Shown here: piece after piece, positions 16,688-24,076 of the stretch | How positions within the stretch are numbered: position 1 is the first letter of the stretch | Layout: every line of letters starts with the position of its first letter | DNA from: Dyadobacter sp. CY356 | GTDB taxonomy: Bacteria > Bacteroidota > Bacteroidia > Cytophagales > Spirosomataceae | Assembly (NCBI RefSeq): GCF_021440195.1 | Contig: NZ_JAJTSZ010000002.1 | Coordinates: 992,001-1,056,000 of the forward strand | Reading direction: 5' to 3' | Length of the DNA stretch: 64,000 bases | Translations under genes and position numbers: made by a program | The notes under the pieces: model-generated | Told to the model about the DNA's origin: nothing | Database searches by the model: none | Seen by the model: the letters and a program-made list of their open reading frames with translations, nothing else

Positions 16688-17273
16688 TAGTATTGAAGTT
16701 TTTGAGGGTTAATACGTTTAGATCTTAAACTACGGAGCGAATTTAAAAGAGAAGCTCATCGCTCTCATCTAACCCGCTTTTGCGTAGATTATGATGTAAA
16801 TATCCTCACTTAAACTTCTGAGCTGTTACAAATCATTGCTGAAACTGACAAAAATAAACCTGAACCTGTTGATTCGGTACTTCAAACCGTCCGTATCTGT
16901 AATTGAAATTACAACACCATAACATTGACTTAATTTTGAAATAAAATATAGCATTTCATTTGATTATAAGCCATTTAATAAAATAATATTTTATCAAACA
17001 CAATATTACTTATTATAGCGAATTCTGTCAATCCAGCTTTTCTGTAAAAATCTTTATTAGTTTATCAATAATATATATTGATATAAATCAAATTCTCTTC
17101 AAAATTATTACCAGCTTCATAAATATCAATTAGAAACATAAAGTTCAGGCCCGGAATCGTCTGCTTCAAGTCACATATTTTCAGCTTCACGATCAAACCA
17201 TCCGGAAAACGGTCATGAAATTAAAAATTTGTAACCTTAATATTTGAAATGCTTAATATATAACGTTACGAAA
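16688..17273. promoter_or_regulatory. AT-rich divergent intergenic region with an inverted repeat
   Basis: This 586-bp region separates the minus-strand array from the plus-strand bestrophin gene and should hold both promoters. I see no protein-coding stretch. A minus-strand TATTTTTG at 16856-16849 matches the Bacteroidota -7 consensus TAnnTTTG, but no -33 element is at the usual spacing, so it is only suggestive. A perfect inverted repeat lies at 17064-17082, with 7-bp arms ATCAATA/TATTGAT around ATATA; it could be an operator. No riboswitch or tRNA pattern was recognised. Confidence 0.35.
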
Positions 17274-18275
17274 ATGTATACCGCAAGAGAGATCAAACCA
17301 AACCTTATCTTTAAATTTTCCTGGCGTTCCGTTTTACTTTTCCTGATTTATTCGAGCAGTCTTTTTGTCCTTTATTTTTATTTTGGAATTCATATAGGTG
17401 TATCATTTGTCCCAATCGGATTAATTGGTACAGCAGTTGCTTTTTCTGTCGGTTTTAAAAATAATGCTTCCTATGCCAGACTGTGGGATTCCAGACGTTC
17501 CTGGGGCGGAATGATCAATGCAAGCCGGAGTTTTGGAGCGCATATTGTTGCTTTCATTAATTGCCCGGATCTTTCACAGGAAGAATTAAGCTTTATAAAA
17601 GAAGAAATATTATATCGCCATATTGCTTACCTCAATATTGTGCGAATTCAATTGCGGCGAAAAAGTGTCTGGGGAGATACCAGTACGGTTGCTCATCAAG
17701 TAGTTGGGGTGGATAATCATGCACAGGTTTCCTCGGATGTCACCAGAATTCTACTGGAATATGTTCCGGAAATTGAAGCTGAAAGTTATGGCAAGAAAAG
17801 AAATATTGCCACCCAGATTATGAAGACACAAGCCGTGCGGATCACGCAGCTCGCCGGGCGGGGATGTATTACAGAAACAGGGCATCGCCGGCTGATGGAA
17901 ATGGTACAGGAATTCTATAACCATCAGGGTGCCTGTGAAGCCATCAAGAGTTTTCCGTTTCCAAGGCAGTATGCCTATTACAGCAAATTGTTTGTGTGGC
18001 TATTTCTCCTGATTCTGCCATTTGGGCTACTGACAGAATTTGCCAAACTTACCGGCCCGGCTGTCTGGCTGGGTATCCCGCTTTATGTAGTGATTGCCTG
18101 GATATTTAATACAATGGAAGTGGTTGGTGATACCAGTGAAAATCCTTTTGAAAATGCGATCAATGATGTTCCGATGACCGCCATTTGCAGAATCATTGAA
18201 ACCGATCTGAGGGATATGCTGAACGAAGAAAACATACCGGCCCCTATTGAAGCCATTGATAATATTTTAATGTAA
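17274..18275 (+). CDS. Bestrophin-like anion channel family membrane protein
   Basis: I start at the ATG at 17274 (MYTAREIKPNLIFKF); a TTG at 17244 in the same frame is less likely. The roughly 333-residue protein matches bacterial bestrophins. The first membrane helices are SVLLFLIYSSSLFVLYFYFGI and VPIGLIGTAVAFSVGF, followed by the family segment NNASYARLWDSRRSWGGMINASR, a long cytoplasmic helical region, a late hydrophobic pair (FVWLFLLILPFGLLTEF and AVWLGIPLYVVIAWIF) and the acidic tail GDTSENPFENAINDVPM. Bacterial members form pentameric ion channels. The gene stands alone. Confidence 0.88.
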   Translation: MYTAREIKPNLIFKFSWRSVLLFLIYSSSLFVLYFYFGIHIGVSFVPIGLIGTAVAFSVGFKNNASYARLWDSRRSWGGMINASRSFGAHIVAFINCPDLSQEELSFIKEEILYRHIAYLNIVRIQLRRKSVWGDTSTVAHQVVGVDNHAQVSSDVTRILLEYVPEIEAESYGKKRNIATQIMKTQAVRITQLAGRGCITETGHRRLMEMVQEFYNHQGACEAIKSFPFPRQYAYYSKLFVWLFLLILPFGLLTEFAKLTGPAVWLGIPLYVVIAWIFNTMEVVGDTSENPFENAINDVPMTAICRIIETDLRDMLNEENIPAPIEAIDNILM

Positions 18276-18591
18276 AAAAATAATGTAATTAACCTGATAG
18301 CCTGAATTACACCTTTTGGCGTATTGTGGTTAATAATTTAAAGCTTAAAATAATGCAGATTTTGCTTTCTTTTTTCATTAAATAATCATTGAAAATTTAA
18401 GTACTCTGCTATCTTTGTATTCCTTACACACCTCAAAGGCACCTTTCAGATATTATTAGCCAATTCGTTTCCTTTTGATTTGACTCACGACAGCATTCAT
18501 CTGTTATTCTCACACATTATATCGAAATAATTCCAGCTGTTTGAAATTTATACACTTTCAAACATGTAGAAAACCCTTATAATTACACGCA
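18276..18591 (+). promoter_or_regulatory. Intergenic region with predicted Bacteroidota promoter for the signalling operon
   Basis: The 316-bp gap contains a TATCTTTG at 18410-18417 that exactly fits the primary-sigma -7 consensus TAnnTTTG. A TTG at 18389-18391 lies 18 bp upstream at about the expected -33 position. Transcription from here would give a leader of roughly 170 nt before the ATG at 18592. ATTAACC and GGTTAAT flank the first part of the gap and could form a weak terminator hairpin for the bestrophin gene. Nothing else is recognisable. Confidence 0.5.
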
Positions 18592-19536
18592 ATGAAACCC
18601 TTGCAGTTATTGGTAGTATCGTTAAGAGGAAGATCACAAACCCTTATTGAGAGCTCTCTGGCCGAAGCAAATTACAGCTTTGAGATTACCCACGCGGACA
18701 GCAAGCAAAATGCTTTGCAGGCATGTGGTGAAAAAAAATTCGACATATTAATTTCCAATTGCAAACTCTCTGACGGACCGGTTACTGATCTTGTCAGTGT
18801 ACTTGGGGATTTACTCCCATGTCTGGTCATGGCAGAAGGGAAATGCCCTTTCACGGCAGAATCGATACTTTTTATTCCTGAAACCAATTATTATATCAGC
18901 TGTTCCGAGTCTATTTCCTGGCTTACGCATCTTGAAAACACGATGACCATCTGGGAAAATGCTGCAAAAGAACGAATTGCCGTATTTGATCAAAATTATA
19001 ACAGCCTTTTTGAAACTGCACTTTTGCGCTGCGCCGAAGAACTTTCACCAGGAAATGAATCTACCGAAAACGCTATATTAAACACTCTGGATCTGCTCCG
19101 TGAAGTTCTTGATATCAGCAGGGTTTATATTTGCCGCAAATACGGCACCGCAAATCAAGCCACGGAAATTGTGCAGACAGTCGAAGTATGCGCCCCTGGT
19201 GTGAAACCAAAAAATAGAAAAAATTCTAATGTTGAATATCCATATTACAAAAGCTGGGACAGATCTTTTTCTGCACAAAAACCCGTTCAAATAAAATTTT
19301 CAGCATTGGAGCCCGACCAAAAATCCTGGTGGCAGACGAGAGATATGCAATCTTTCCTGGCTATACCTATTTCTTATAATGAAAGTTGGGATGGATTTAT
19401 TGGATTTGAAGATAGTATGCACCCAAGAGACTGGTCCACTTCTGAAATCAGTTTTCTCAAATCTGTGTCAGAATTGATCCATGAAAAACACATGCACTTT
19501 CAAATAACCCCGGCCTTTCAAAACAACAATAATTAG
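18592..19536 (+). CDS. Pseudo-receiver plus GAF domain signalling protein
   Basis: The 314-residue protein starts with a fold resembling a response-regulator receiver (LQLLVVSLRG, FDILISNCKLSDGPVTDL). The phospho-acceptor position is Asn56, the acidic pair after strand 1 is absent (VVSLRG), and no Lys follows the fifth strand (NYYISCSESISW). A linker leads to a GAF-like domain (about 135-305) with AILNTLDLLREVLDISRVYICRK and SFLAIPISYNESWDGFIGFED, which resembles sensor GAF modules. It is the first of two tandem paralogues preceding a LytS/LytTR pair, so it is probably a phosphorylation-independent input module. No DNA-binding or enzymatic output domain is present. Confidence 0.75.
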   Translation: MKPLQLLVVSLRGRSQTLIESSLAEANYSFEITHADSKQNALQACGEKKFDILISNCKLSDGPVTDLVSVLGDLLPCLVMAEGKCPFTAESILFIPETNYYISCSESISWLTHLENTMTIWENAAKERIAVFDQNYNSLFETALLRCAEELSPGNESTENAILNTLDLLREVLDISRVYICRKYGTANQATEIVQTVEVCAPGVKPKNRKNSNVEYPYYKSWDRSFSAQKPVQIKFSALEPDQKSWWQTRDMQSFLAIPISYNESWDGFIGFEDSMHPRDWSTSEISFLKSVSELIHEKHMHFQITPAFQNNNN

Positions 19537-19680
19537 TTTCTGTTTAAAGAAAACATTTTTATAGCGCATCATTAGTGATTTTAATACTGTATAAGCCTAT
19601 AACTTCGCTATCTTCTGCATTGATATTCCCAGTGTTTTTATATAGAGGTTTAGAACCCGACCAACGTAAAGATTAACTTC

Positions 19681-20661
19681 ATGGAACCCTTAAAATTATT
19701 AATCGTTTCAATCCGGAATGAATGGCAGAGCCTCATTCGTGAATCTTTATATGCAGCAGGTTATATCTATAATATTCAAATTGCGCCTACCAAGCAACTT
19801 GCACTTCTGGCCTGTTATCACGACAAATTTGATCTTGTAATTTCCAATTGTACCCTTCCTGACGGACAGGTTTCTGACCTTGTGAGTGTGCTGGGGAATC
19901 ATATTCCATGCCTTGTTATGGCAGAAGGTGTGTGCCCTGTCAATGCAGACAAGGCTTTATCGATTCTGGCAACCAACTTTTATATTACCAGCGCCAACAA
20001 ATCTTCCTGGCTTGAAGCGATGGAAACGACGCTGGCCAAATGGCAGCAAAACGCGATGGTCCGCCTTGCTCAAATTGATCAAACAAAGCAAAATTTTCAT
20101 GAAAAAGTTTTGGAGCGTTGCCAGGAAGAATTAACGTCGTTGAATTTTAAAAGCGAAAAAGATTGCTGTGTGATGAACACGCTAAGTTTGTTAACCGAAG
20201 CTTTGGACGTTAGCCGCGTTTATATCTGCCAAAAAGTCAAACTTCCTGATACCTTAATTGGTATAGTAAAAACAAATGAATATCGCGCTCCCGGGGTATA
20301 TAGTCTGGAAAAAACATATCTGGCAAATTCTTCGTCTGCCTGGTATCCATATTTCAAACGCTGGGATAAACTTTTTGAAAACGACCAACCGCTTGCGAAC
20401 TTTTTCAAAGAATTACCGGAAAGTGAGCGAAACATGTTTCAAAATCGTGATATACAATCCATTCTTGCTGTTCCATTTTTTTACAAAAAACAATGGGCAG
20501 GATTTATCGGCCTGGAAGATACCATGAATCTGAGAGAATGGACCGTGGATGAAATTGAGCTGATCCAGTCTGTCTGCGCATTAATTCATGAAAAACACAT
20601 TTATAAGGAAAAATCCCTGCAATTTAAATCGAATCATCTACAAGTGACCTCCGCTGCATAG
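19681..20661 (+). CDS. Pseudo-receiver plus GAF domain signalling protein (paralogue)
   Basis: The 326-residue paralogue of the preceding gene aligns along its whole length. The receiver-like domain has LKLLIVSIRN and FDLVISNCTLPDGQVSDL, again with Asn56 at the phospho-acceptor site and no acidic pair or conserved Lys. The GAF-like part has CVMNTLSLLTEALDVSRVYICQK and SILAVPFFYKKQWAGFIGLED. That both copies lost the same residues argues for a stable, non-phosphorylated role. It ends 1 bp before the histidine kinase gene, so the two are almost certainly co-translated. The 144-bp gap before it contains only a weak promoter-like TATCTTCTG. Confidence 0.75.
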   Translation: MEPLKLLIVSIRNEWQSLIRESLYAAGYIYNIQIAPTKQLALLACYHDKFDLVISNCTLPDGQVSDLVSVLGNHIPCLVMAEGVCPVNADKALSILATNFYITSANKSSWLEAMETTLAKWQQNAMVRLAQIDQTKQNFHEKVLERCQEELTSLNFKSEKDCCVMNTLSLLTEALDVSRVYICQKVKLPDTLIGIVKTNEYRAPGVYSLEKTYLANSSSAWYPYFKRWDKLFENDQPLANFFKELPESERNMFQNRDIQSILAVPFFYKKQWAGFIGLEDTMNLREWTVDEIELIQSVCALIHEKHIYKEKSLQFKSNHLQVTSAA

Positions 20662-20662
20662 T

Positions 20663-21703
20663 ATGAAAATTCTCTATGACAAAGGTGTTGCGCTTGCCTG
20701 GCGGTTTTGTATTATATGGAGCCTGTTCATTAGTGTTCCATGGTTATTCCTAATCATTAATTCTTCACCTTCACCCAACGTGGAGGGGTTTGGATTGGCT
20801 TATCTTGGTGTCCAACTGATATCAAATTTTCTGTTTTCCTGGATTTTCAGCAATCTTTATCTTTTCCATATTTGTAATATTCCGGGATGGTTTAACAGAC
20901 AAAAAACATATGTCAAGGTTTTCCTGTCGCTGATATTGTTTTTTGTTTTGACTGAACTGCTATTCCAGTTACAGTTATTAACCTTAAATTCTCAAAAAAA
21001 CATTTTCTTTTTTAATGAGGTAACTTTTGGTTATAACATTTTAGTATTGCTTGCTATCCGTGTTTTTGGTGACTTTCTGGAGGTGGATCAAAGAAATTAT
21101 CAGATGAATCTGGAAAATGAACAGCTCAAAAGAGAAAAGTTAAAAACACAACTCGACGCGCTGAGACACCAGTTAAATCCGCATTTTTTGTTCAACGCAC
21201 TTAATATTCTCAATATATCCATCGCCAGCAATCCGGAAGAAGCGCAGAGAATTGTGCATGACCTTTCGGATATTCTTCGCTACAATCTGAAAATACAGAA
21301 CCAGAATGTCGTTCAACTTTCTGACGAACTTGATATCGCCCGTTCTTATCTGGCTTTGCACAAAGCCCGGTTTGGCGACAAGCTGATGTATAAATTTGAT
21401 AACGTGGAAACGAGCCGTGAATGGTATATCATTCCGCTTTCTTTACAAATACTGATTGAAAACGCGATTAAACATAATGTAATTACCTCCAACCACATTC
21501 TCCACATTGAAGTAAAACTGGATGAAGCTGAAAAACAGTTGCTGGTCGTAAACTCTATTACCCGGAAAACAAATGTTGCCAGCAGCGGGATAGGCCTGCA
21601 AAATCTGGATGCGCGCTACCGCCTTCAAACCGGAAAAGAAACCTCCCAGATTCATGATGCGCAACAATTTTTAGTCAAAGTCCCTTTAATTGAATCTCCA
21701 TGA
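20663..21703 (+). CDS. LytS-type sensor histidine kinase
   Basis: The 346-residue protein has four predicted membrane helices in the first 135 residues, a short coiled linker (NEQLKREKLKTQLDALRHQ) and a His_kinase domain with the family motif LNPHFLFNAL, where His174 is the phospho-site. A compact GHKL ATPase follows (IPLSLQILIENAIKHN N-box; GIGLQNLDARY). Such kinases pair with LytTR regulators. Its last 4 bp overlap the regulator gene (ATGA) and it starts 1 bp after the GAF protein gene. There is no periplasmic sensor domain, so input may come through the membrane or from the GAF proteins. Confidence 0.92.
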   Translation: MKILYDKGVALAWRFCIIWSLFISVPWLFLIINSSPSPNVEGFGLAYLGVQLISNFLFSWIFSNLYLFHICNIPGWFNRQKTYVKVFLSLILFFVLTELLFQLQLLTLNSQKNIFFFNEVTFGYNILVLLAIRVFGDFLEVDQRNYQMNLENEQLKREKLKTQLDALRHQLNPHFLFNALNILNISIASNPEEAQRIVHDLSDILRYNLKIQNQNVVQLSDELDIARSYLALHKARFGDKLMYKFDNVETSREWYIIPLSLQILIENAIKHNVITSNHILHIEVKLDEAEKQLLVVNSITRKTNVASSGIGLQNLDARYRLQTGKETSQIHDAQQFLVKVPLIESP

Positions 21704-22473
21704 CAAATATATTAATCATTGAAGACGAAGTTCCGGCAGCTAATTATCTGAAAGGGCTTTTACAACAGATGGATCCGCAGGCAAATGTGCTGGGCATGCT
21801 GGAAAGTGTAGAAATGGCTATTTACTGGCTTCAAAACAATGCCTTGCCTGACCTTATTTTTATGGATGTACAATTGGGCGATGGTACTTGTTTCGAGATT
21901 TTCGAACAGGTTTCAATCGGATGTCCGGTCATCTTTACAACTGCCCACGACCAATATGCAATGCGCGCATTCAAATTTAACAGCATTGATTATTTGTTGA
22001 AACCCATTCGTCCGGAATTGCTGCGGTTTAGTATGGATAAATATTATCAGCTTAACAAGGAAAATACAACGGCGAAAGTAAGGGTGCTGGAAGAAATTGT
22101 CCATTCGCAGATCCTAAATAAAAAGAATGCAAGAAGGAGTTTTCTGGTCCCTTATCGGGATAAATTGATTCCATTAAAAGCGCAGGATTTCGCCTGGCTT
22201 ACCATCCAGAACGGAATTGTGACGGCAATGCTTCACGACGACCGGAGTTTTATTTTGGATAAATCGCTGGAAGAGCTTGAAAATCAATTGGATACCTCAA
22301 ATTTTTTCCGGGCTAACCGACAGTTTATTATTTCAAGGGATTGTATTAAAGATATTGAGTTGTATTTCAACGGCAGGCTGCTGATGCGGGTCTTTCCGGT
22401 TTCAACGAACCTGATTCTGGTTAGTAAGGAGCGGGTTCCGACATTTAAAAAATGGTTTGAAGACACGCCATAA
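21700..22473 (+). CDS. LytTR-family response regulator
   Basis: The 257-residue protein has a true receiver domain: IIEDE supplies the acidic pair, FMDVQLGDG contains phospho-acceptor Asp56, and YLLKP the conserved Lys. A C-terminal LytTR DNA-binding domain (about 145-255) has DKLIPLKAQDFAWLTIQNGIV and FFRANRQFIIS, the recognition-helix segment. It should be phosphorylated by the overlapping LytS-like kinase and bind direct-repeat promoter sites. Unlike the upstream GAF proteins it keeps all receiver residues. Confidence 0.93.
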   Translation: MTNILIIEDEVPAANYLKGLLQQMDPQANVLGMLESVEMAIYWLQNNALPDLIFMDVQLGDGTCFEIFEQVSIGCPVIFTTAHDQYAMRAFKFNSIDYLLKPIRPELLRFSMDKYYQLNKENTTAKVRVLEEIVHSQILNKKNARRSFLVPYRDKLIPLKAQDFAWLTIQNGIVTAMLHDDRSFILDKSLEELENQLDTSNFFRANRQFIISRDCIKDIELYFNGRLLMRVFPVSTNLILVSKERVPTFKKWFEDTP

Positions 22474-22484
22474 ACCTTCTAAAA

Positions 22485-22578
22485 TCGGCCATACCTACGG
22501 CATTTAGGCCCTACCGTATGATCACTATTACCCCGGAATAAATTCCGGGGCTACCATTTCGGTCATGCCTACGGCATT
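22485..22578. repeat. Pair of short direct repeats flanking a strong hairpin
   Basis: Two copies of a 20-bp word, consensus TCGGYCATRCCTACGGCATT, occur at 22485-22504 and 22559-22578. Between them at 22531-22550 lies a perfect hairpin, CCCCGGAAT/ATTCCGGGG with a 2-nt loop. The block follows the LytTR gene and could act as a 3-prime mRNA end or terminator, although no long T-run follows directly. It looks like a copy of a dispersed intergenic element. Confidence 0.6.
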
Positions 22579-22723
22579 CTGGGGAACTAAATATTTTTTA
22601 CACCCATCAAAATTTCAGCTTAGCAAGCGATAATATCCGTTTCAAAGTCAAAAACCTGATATTGTCATACCATTTTAAAATCTTGCATCGTGAAATTTTC
22701 TCCCATCCGAAATCAGTCTTGTT

Positions 22724-23443
22724 ATGCTTGATAAAGTTAAAGCACATTATCCCAACGCCGTCAGTTCCTCCGATTTTATTTTGAATGTATACAAAGGTTT
22801 GTCTGACTATGGCCTTAGTCCTGACCGGATCCTGCTTGCGCATTCGATTTGTTCTGATGACGTAAATAATATTGAATACCCGATGGAAGGCAGACAAATG
22901 CTTGGTCCTTTTAATCTGGGTGGGCTAAATGGTTATCCTTTTACAGGTATCACCGGAATGACCGCTTTTGCCCACCACGTTCCTGAGGAAGGCGCGGCTC
23001 TGATATTTTATGCTCCTCACATTGGAATTAATGCTGAAGGAGATACCGGAAAAATCCTGCGTGTAGGTCAAAATCACGATTCAACTTGTTGTGGAGCAAC
23101 AATCCTGGCCCTCAACCGGTTAAAAAATGATGAAATAATATCCGGTCAAAAACCTGCTGACGACTATCAGCAGCATTCCTTACAGGAATTTTTATTCAAT
23201 CAAAAAGACAGAGTTTTGAATTCATCAGATTCTGTCAAAGAAGCAACAGACATTATTTATGAAGAATCCGGGAGCATGATTGATCATATGATCCGTAGTA
23301 CGGATTTTACCGGAAAACATATTTTTGTAGTTGGTGCTGTAATCATTAATACAAACTGGCAGTATGGCTCGTTTGTCACTTTGCGTCGATTTGAAGAATG
23401 GGATGTCGTTAGCCGGAAAAAGGTAAAAGATTTATATTTTTAA
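22724..23443 (+). CDS. LCIB/LCIC-type (theta class) carbonic anhydrase domain protein
   Basis: The 239-residue protein resembles the limiting-CO2-inducible protein B/C carbonic anhydrase domain. Visible family-like features are AHSICSDDVNN (Cys43, Asp45), FNLGGLNGYPFTGITGMTAFAHHVP (His84/85), FYAPHIGI (His99) and HDSTCCGATI (Cys122/123). Two Cys and one His are the expected zinc ligands, as in beta-carbonic anhydrases. The protein spans essentially just this domain and has no signal peptide, so it should be cytoplasmic. Assignment is by motif memory, not by search. It lies 33 bp upstream of the KefF-like/KefC-like pair, which suggests a link between bicarbonate/pH balance and K+/H+ exchange. 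Confidence 0.7.
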   Translation: MLDKVKAHYPNAVSSSDFILNVYKGLSDYGLSPDRILLAHSICSDDVNNIEYPMEGRQMLGPFNLGGLNGYPFTGITGMTAFAHHVPEEGAALIFYAPHIGINAEGDTGKILRVGQNHDSTCCGATILALNRLKNDEIISGQKPADDYQQHSLQEFLFNQKDRVLNSSDSVKEATDIIYEESGSMIDHMIRSTDFTGKHIFVVGAVIINTNWQYGSFVTLRRFEEWDVVSRKKVKDLYF

Positions 23444-23476
23444 GATCAGAACGCCGTCCACATTTTAAAAAGTTTT

Positions 23477-24076
23477 ATGTCAAATCGTGTACTGATTTTA
23501 TTTGCCCATCCTCTTTTTGAAAAATCAAGAGTAAACAAAACGCTGGTGTCAGACTATCCAGCCGGTGTAACTTTTCACGACTTATACGAGCATTATCCTG
23601 ATTTTAATATTGATATTGAAAAGGAAAAACAACTATTGACAGATCACGATATTATTATCTGGCAGCATCCGATTTACTGGTATAGCTGTCCGGCGCTGTT
23701 AAAACAGTGGATTGATCTGGTGCTGGAAGCAGGCTGGGCTTATGGCCCGGGCGGAATTGCACTTAAAGGAAAATCCGTTTTCCAGGTTATCACGACAGGA
23801 GCTCCCGAACATTCCTATCATGAGGAGGCAAACAACCGATTCACGATCCGACAGTTTCTTGCACCTTTTGATCAGACGGCAACGTTATGTAAAATGGATT
23901 ACCTGCCGCCTTTTGTCACCCACGGATCGCACCGGATCCATAAAGACCAGGTTGACGAACAAACCGCAGCATATCACTTTCTTCTTGATTACCTGGCGAA
24001 TAATGATCTTGATATAGAGGCTTTAAAAAAATATAACTACCTGAATGATTGGGTAAAAGAAAACCAACAACTATGA
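23477..24076 (+). CDS. KefF/KefG-like NAD(P)H quinone oxidoreductase (flavodoxin fold)
   Basis: The 199-residue protein has the flavodoxin-like fold of the NQO1/KefF family: ILFAHPLFEKSRVNKTL for FMN phosphate binding, IIWQHPIYWYSCPALLKQWIDLV, and WAYGPGGIALKGKSVFQVITTGAP. In enterobacteria KefF and KefG are ancillary subunits required for full activity of KefC and KefB. Its stop overlaps the antiporter start (ATGA), which strongly supports the same partnership here. Confidence 0.9.
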   Translation: MSNRVLILFAHPLFEKSRVNKTLVSDYPAGVTFHDLYEHYPDFNIDIEKEKQLLTDHDIIIWQHPIYWYSCPALLKQWIDLVLEAGWAYGPGGIALKGKSVFQVITTGAPEHSYHEEANNRFTIRQFLAPFDQTATLCKMDYLPPFVTHGSHRIHKDQVDEQTAAYHFLLDYLANNDLDIEALKKYNYLNDWVKENQQL

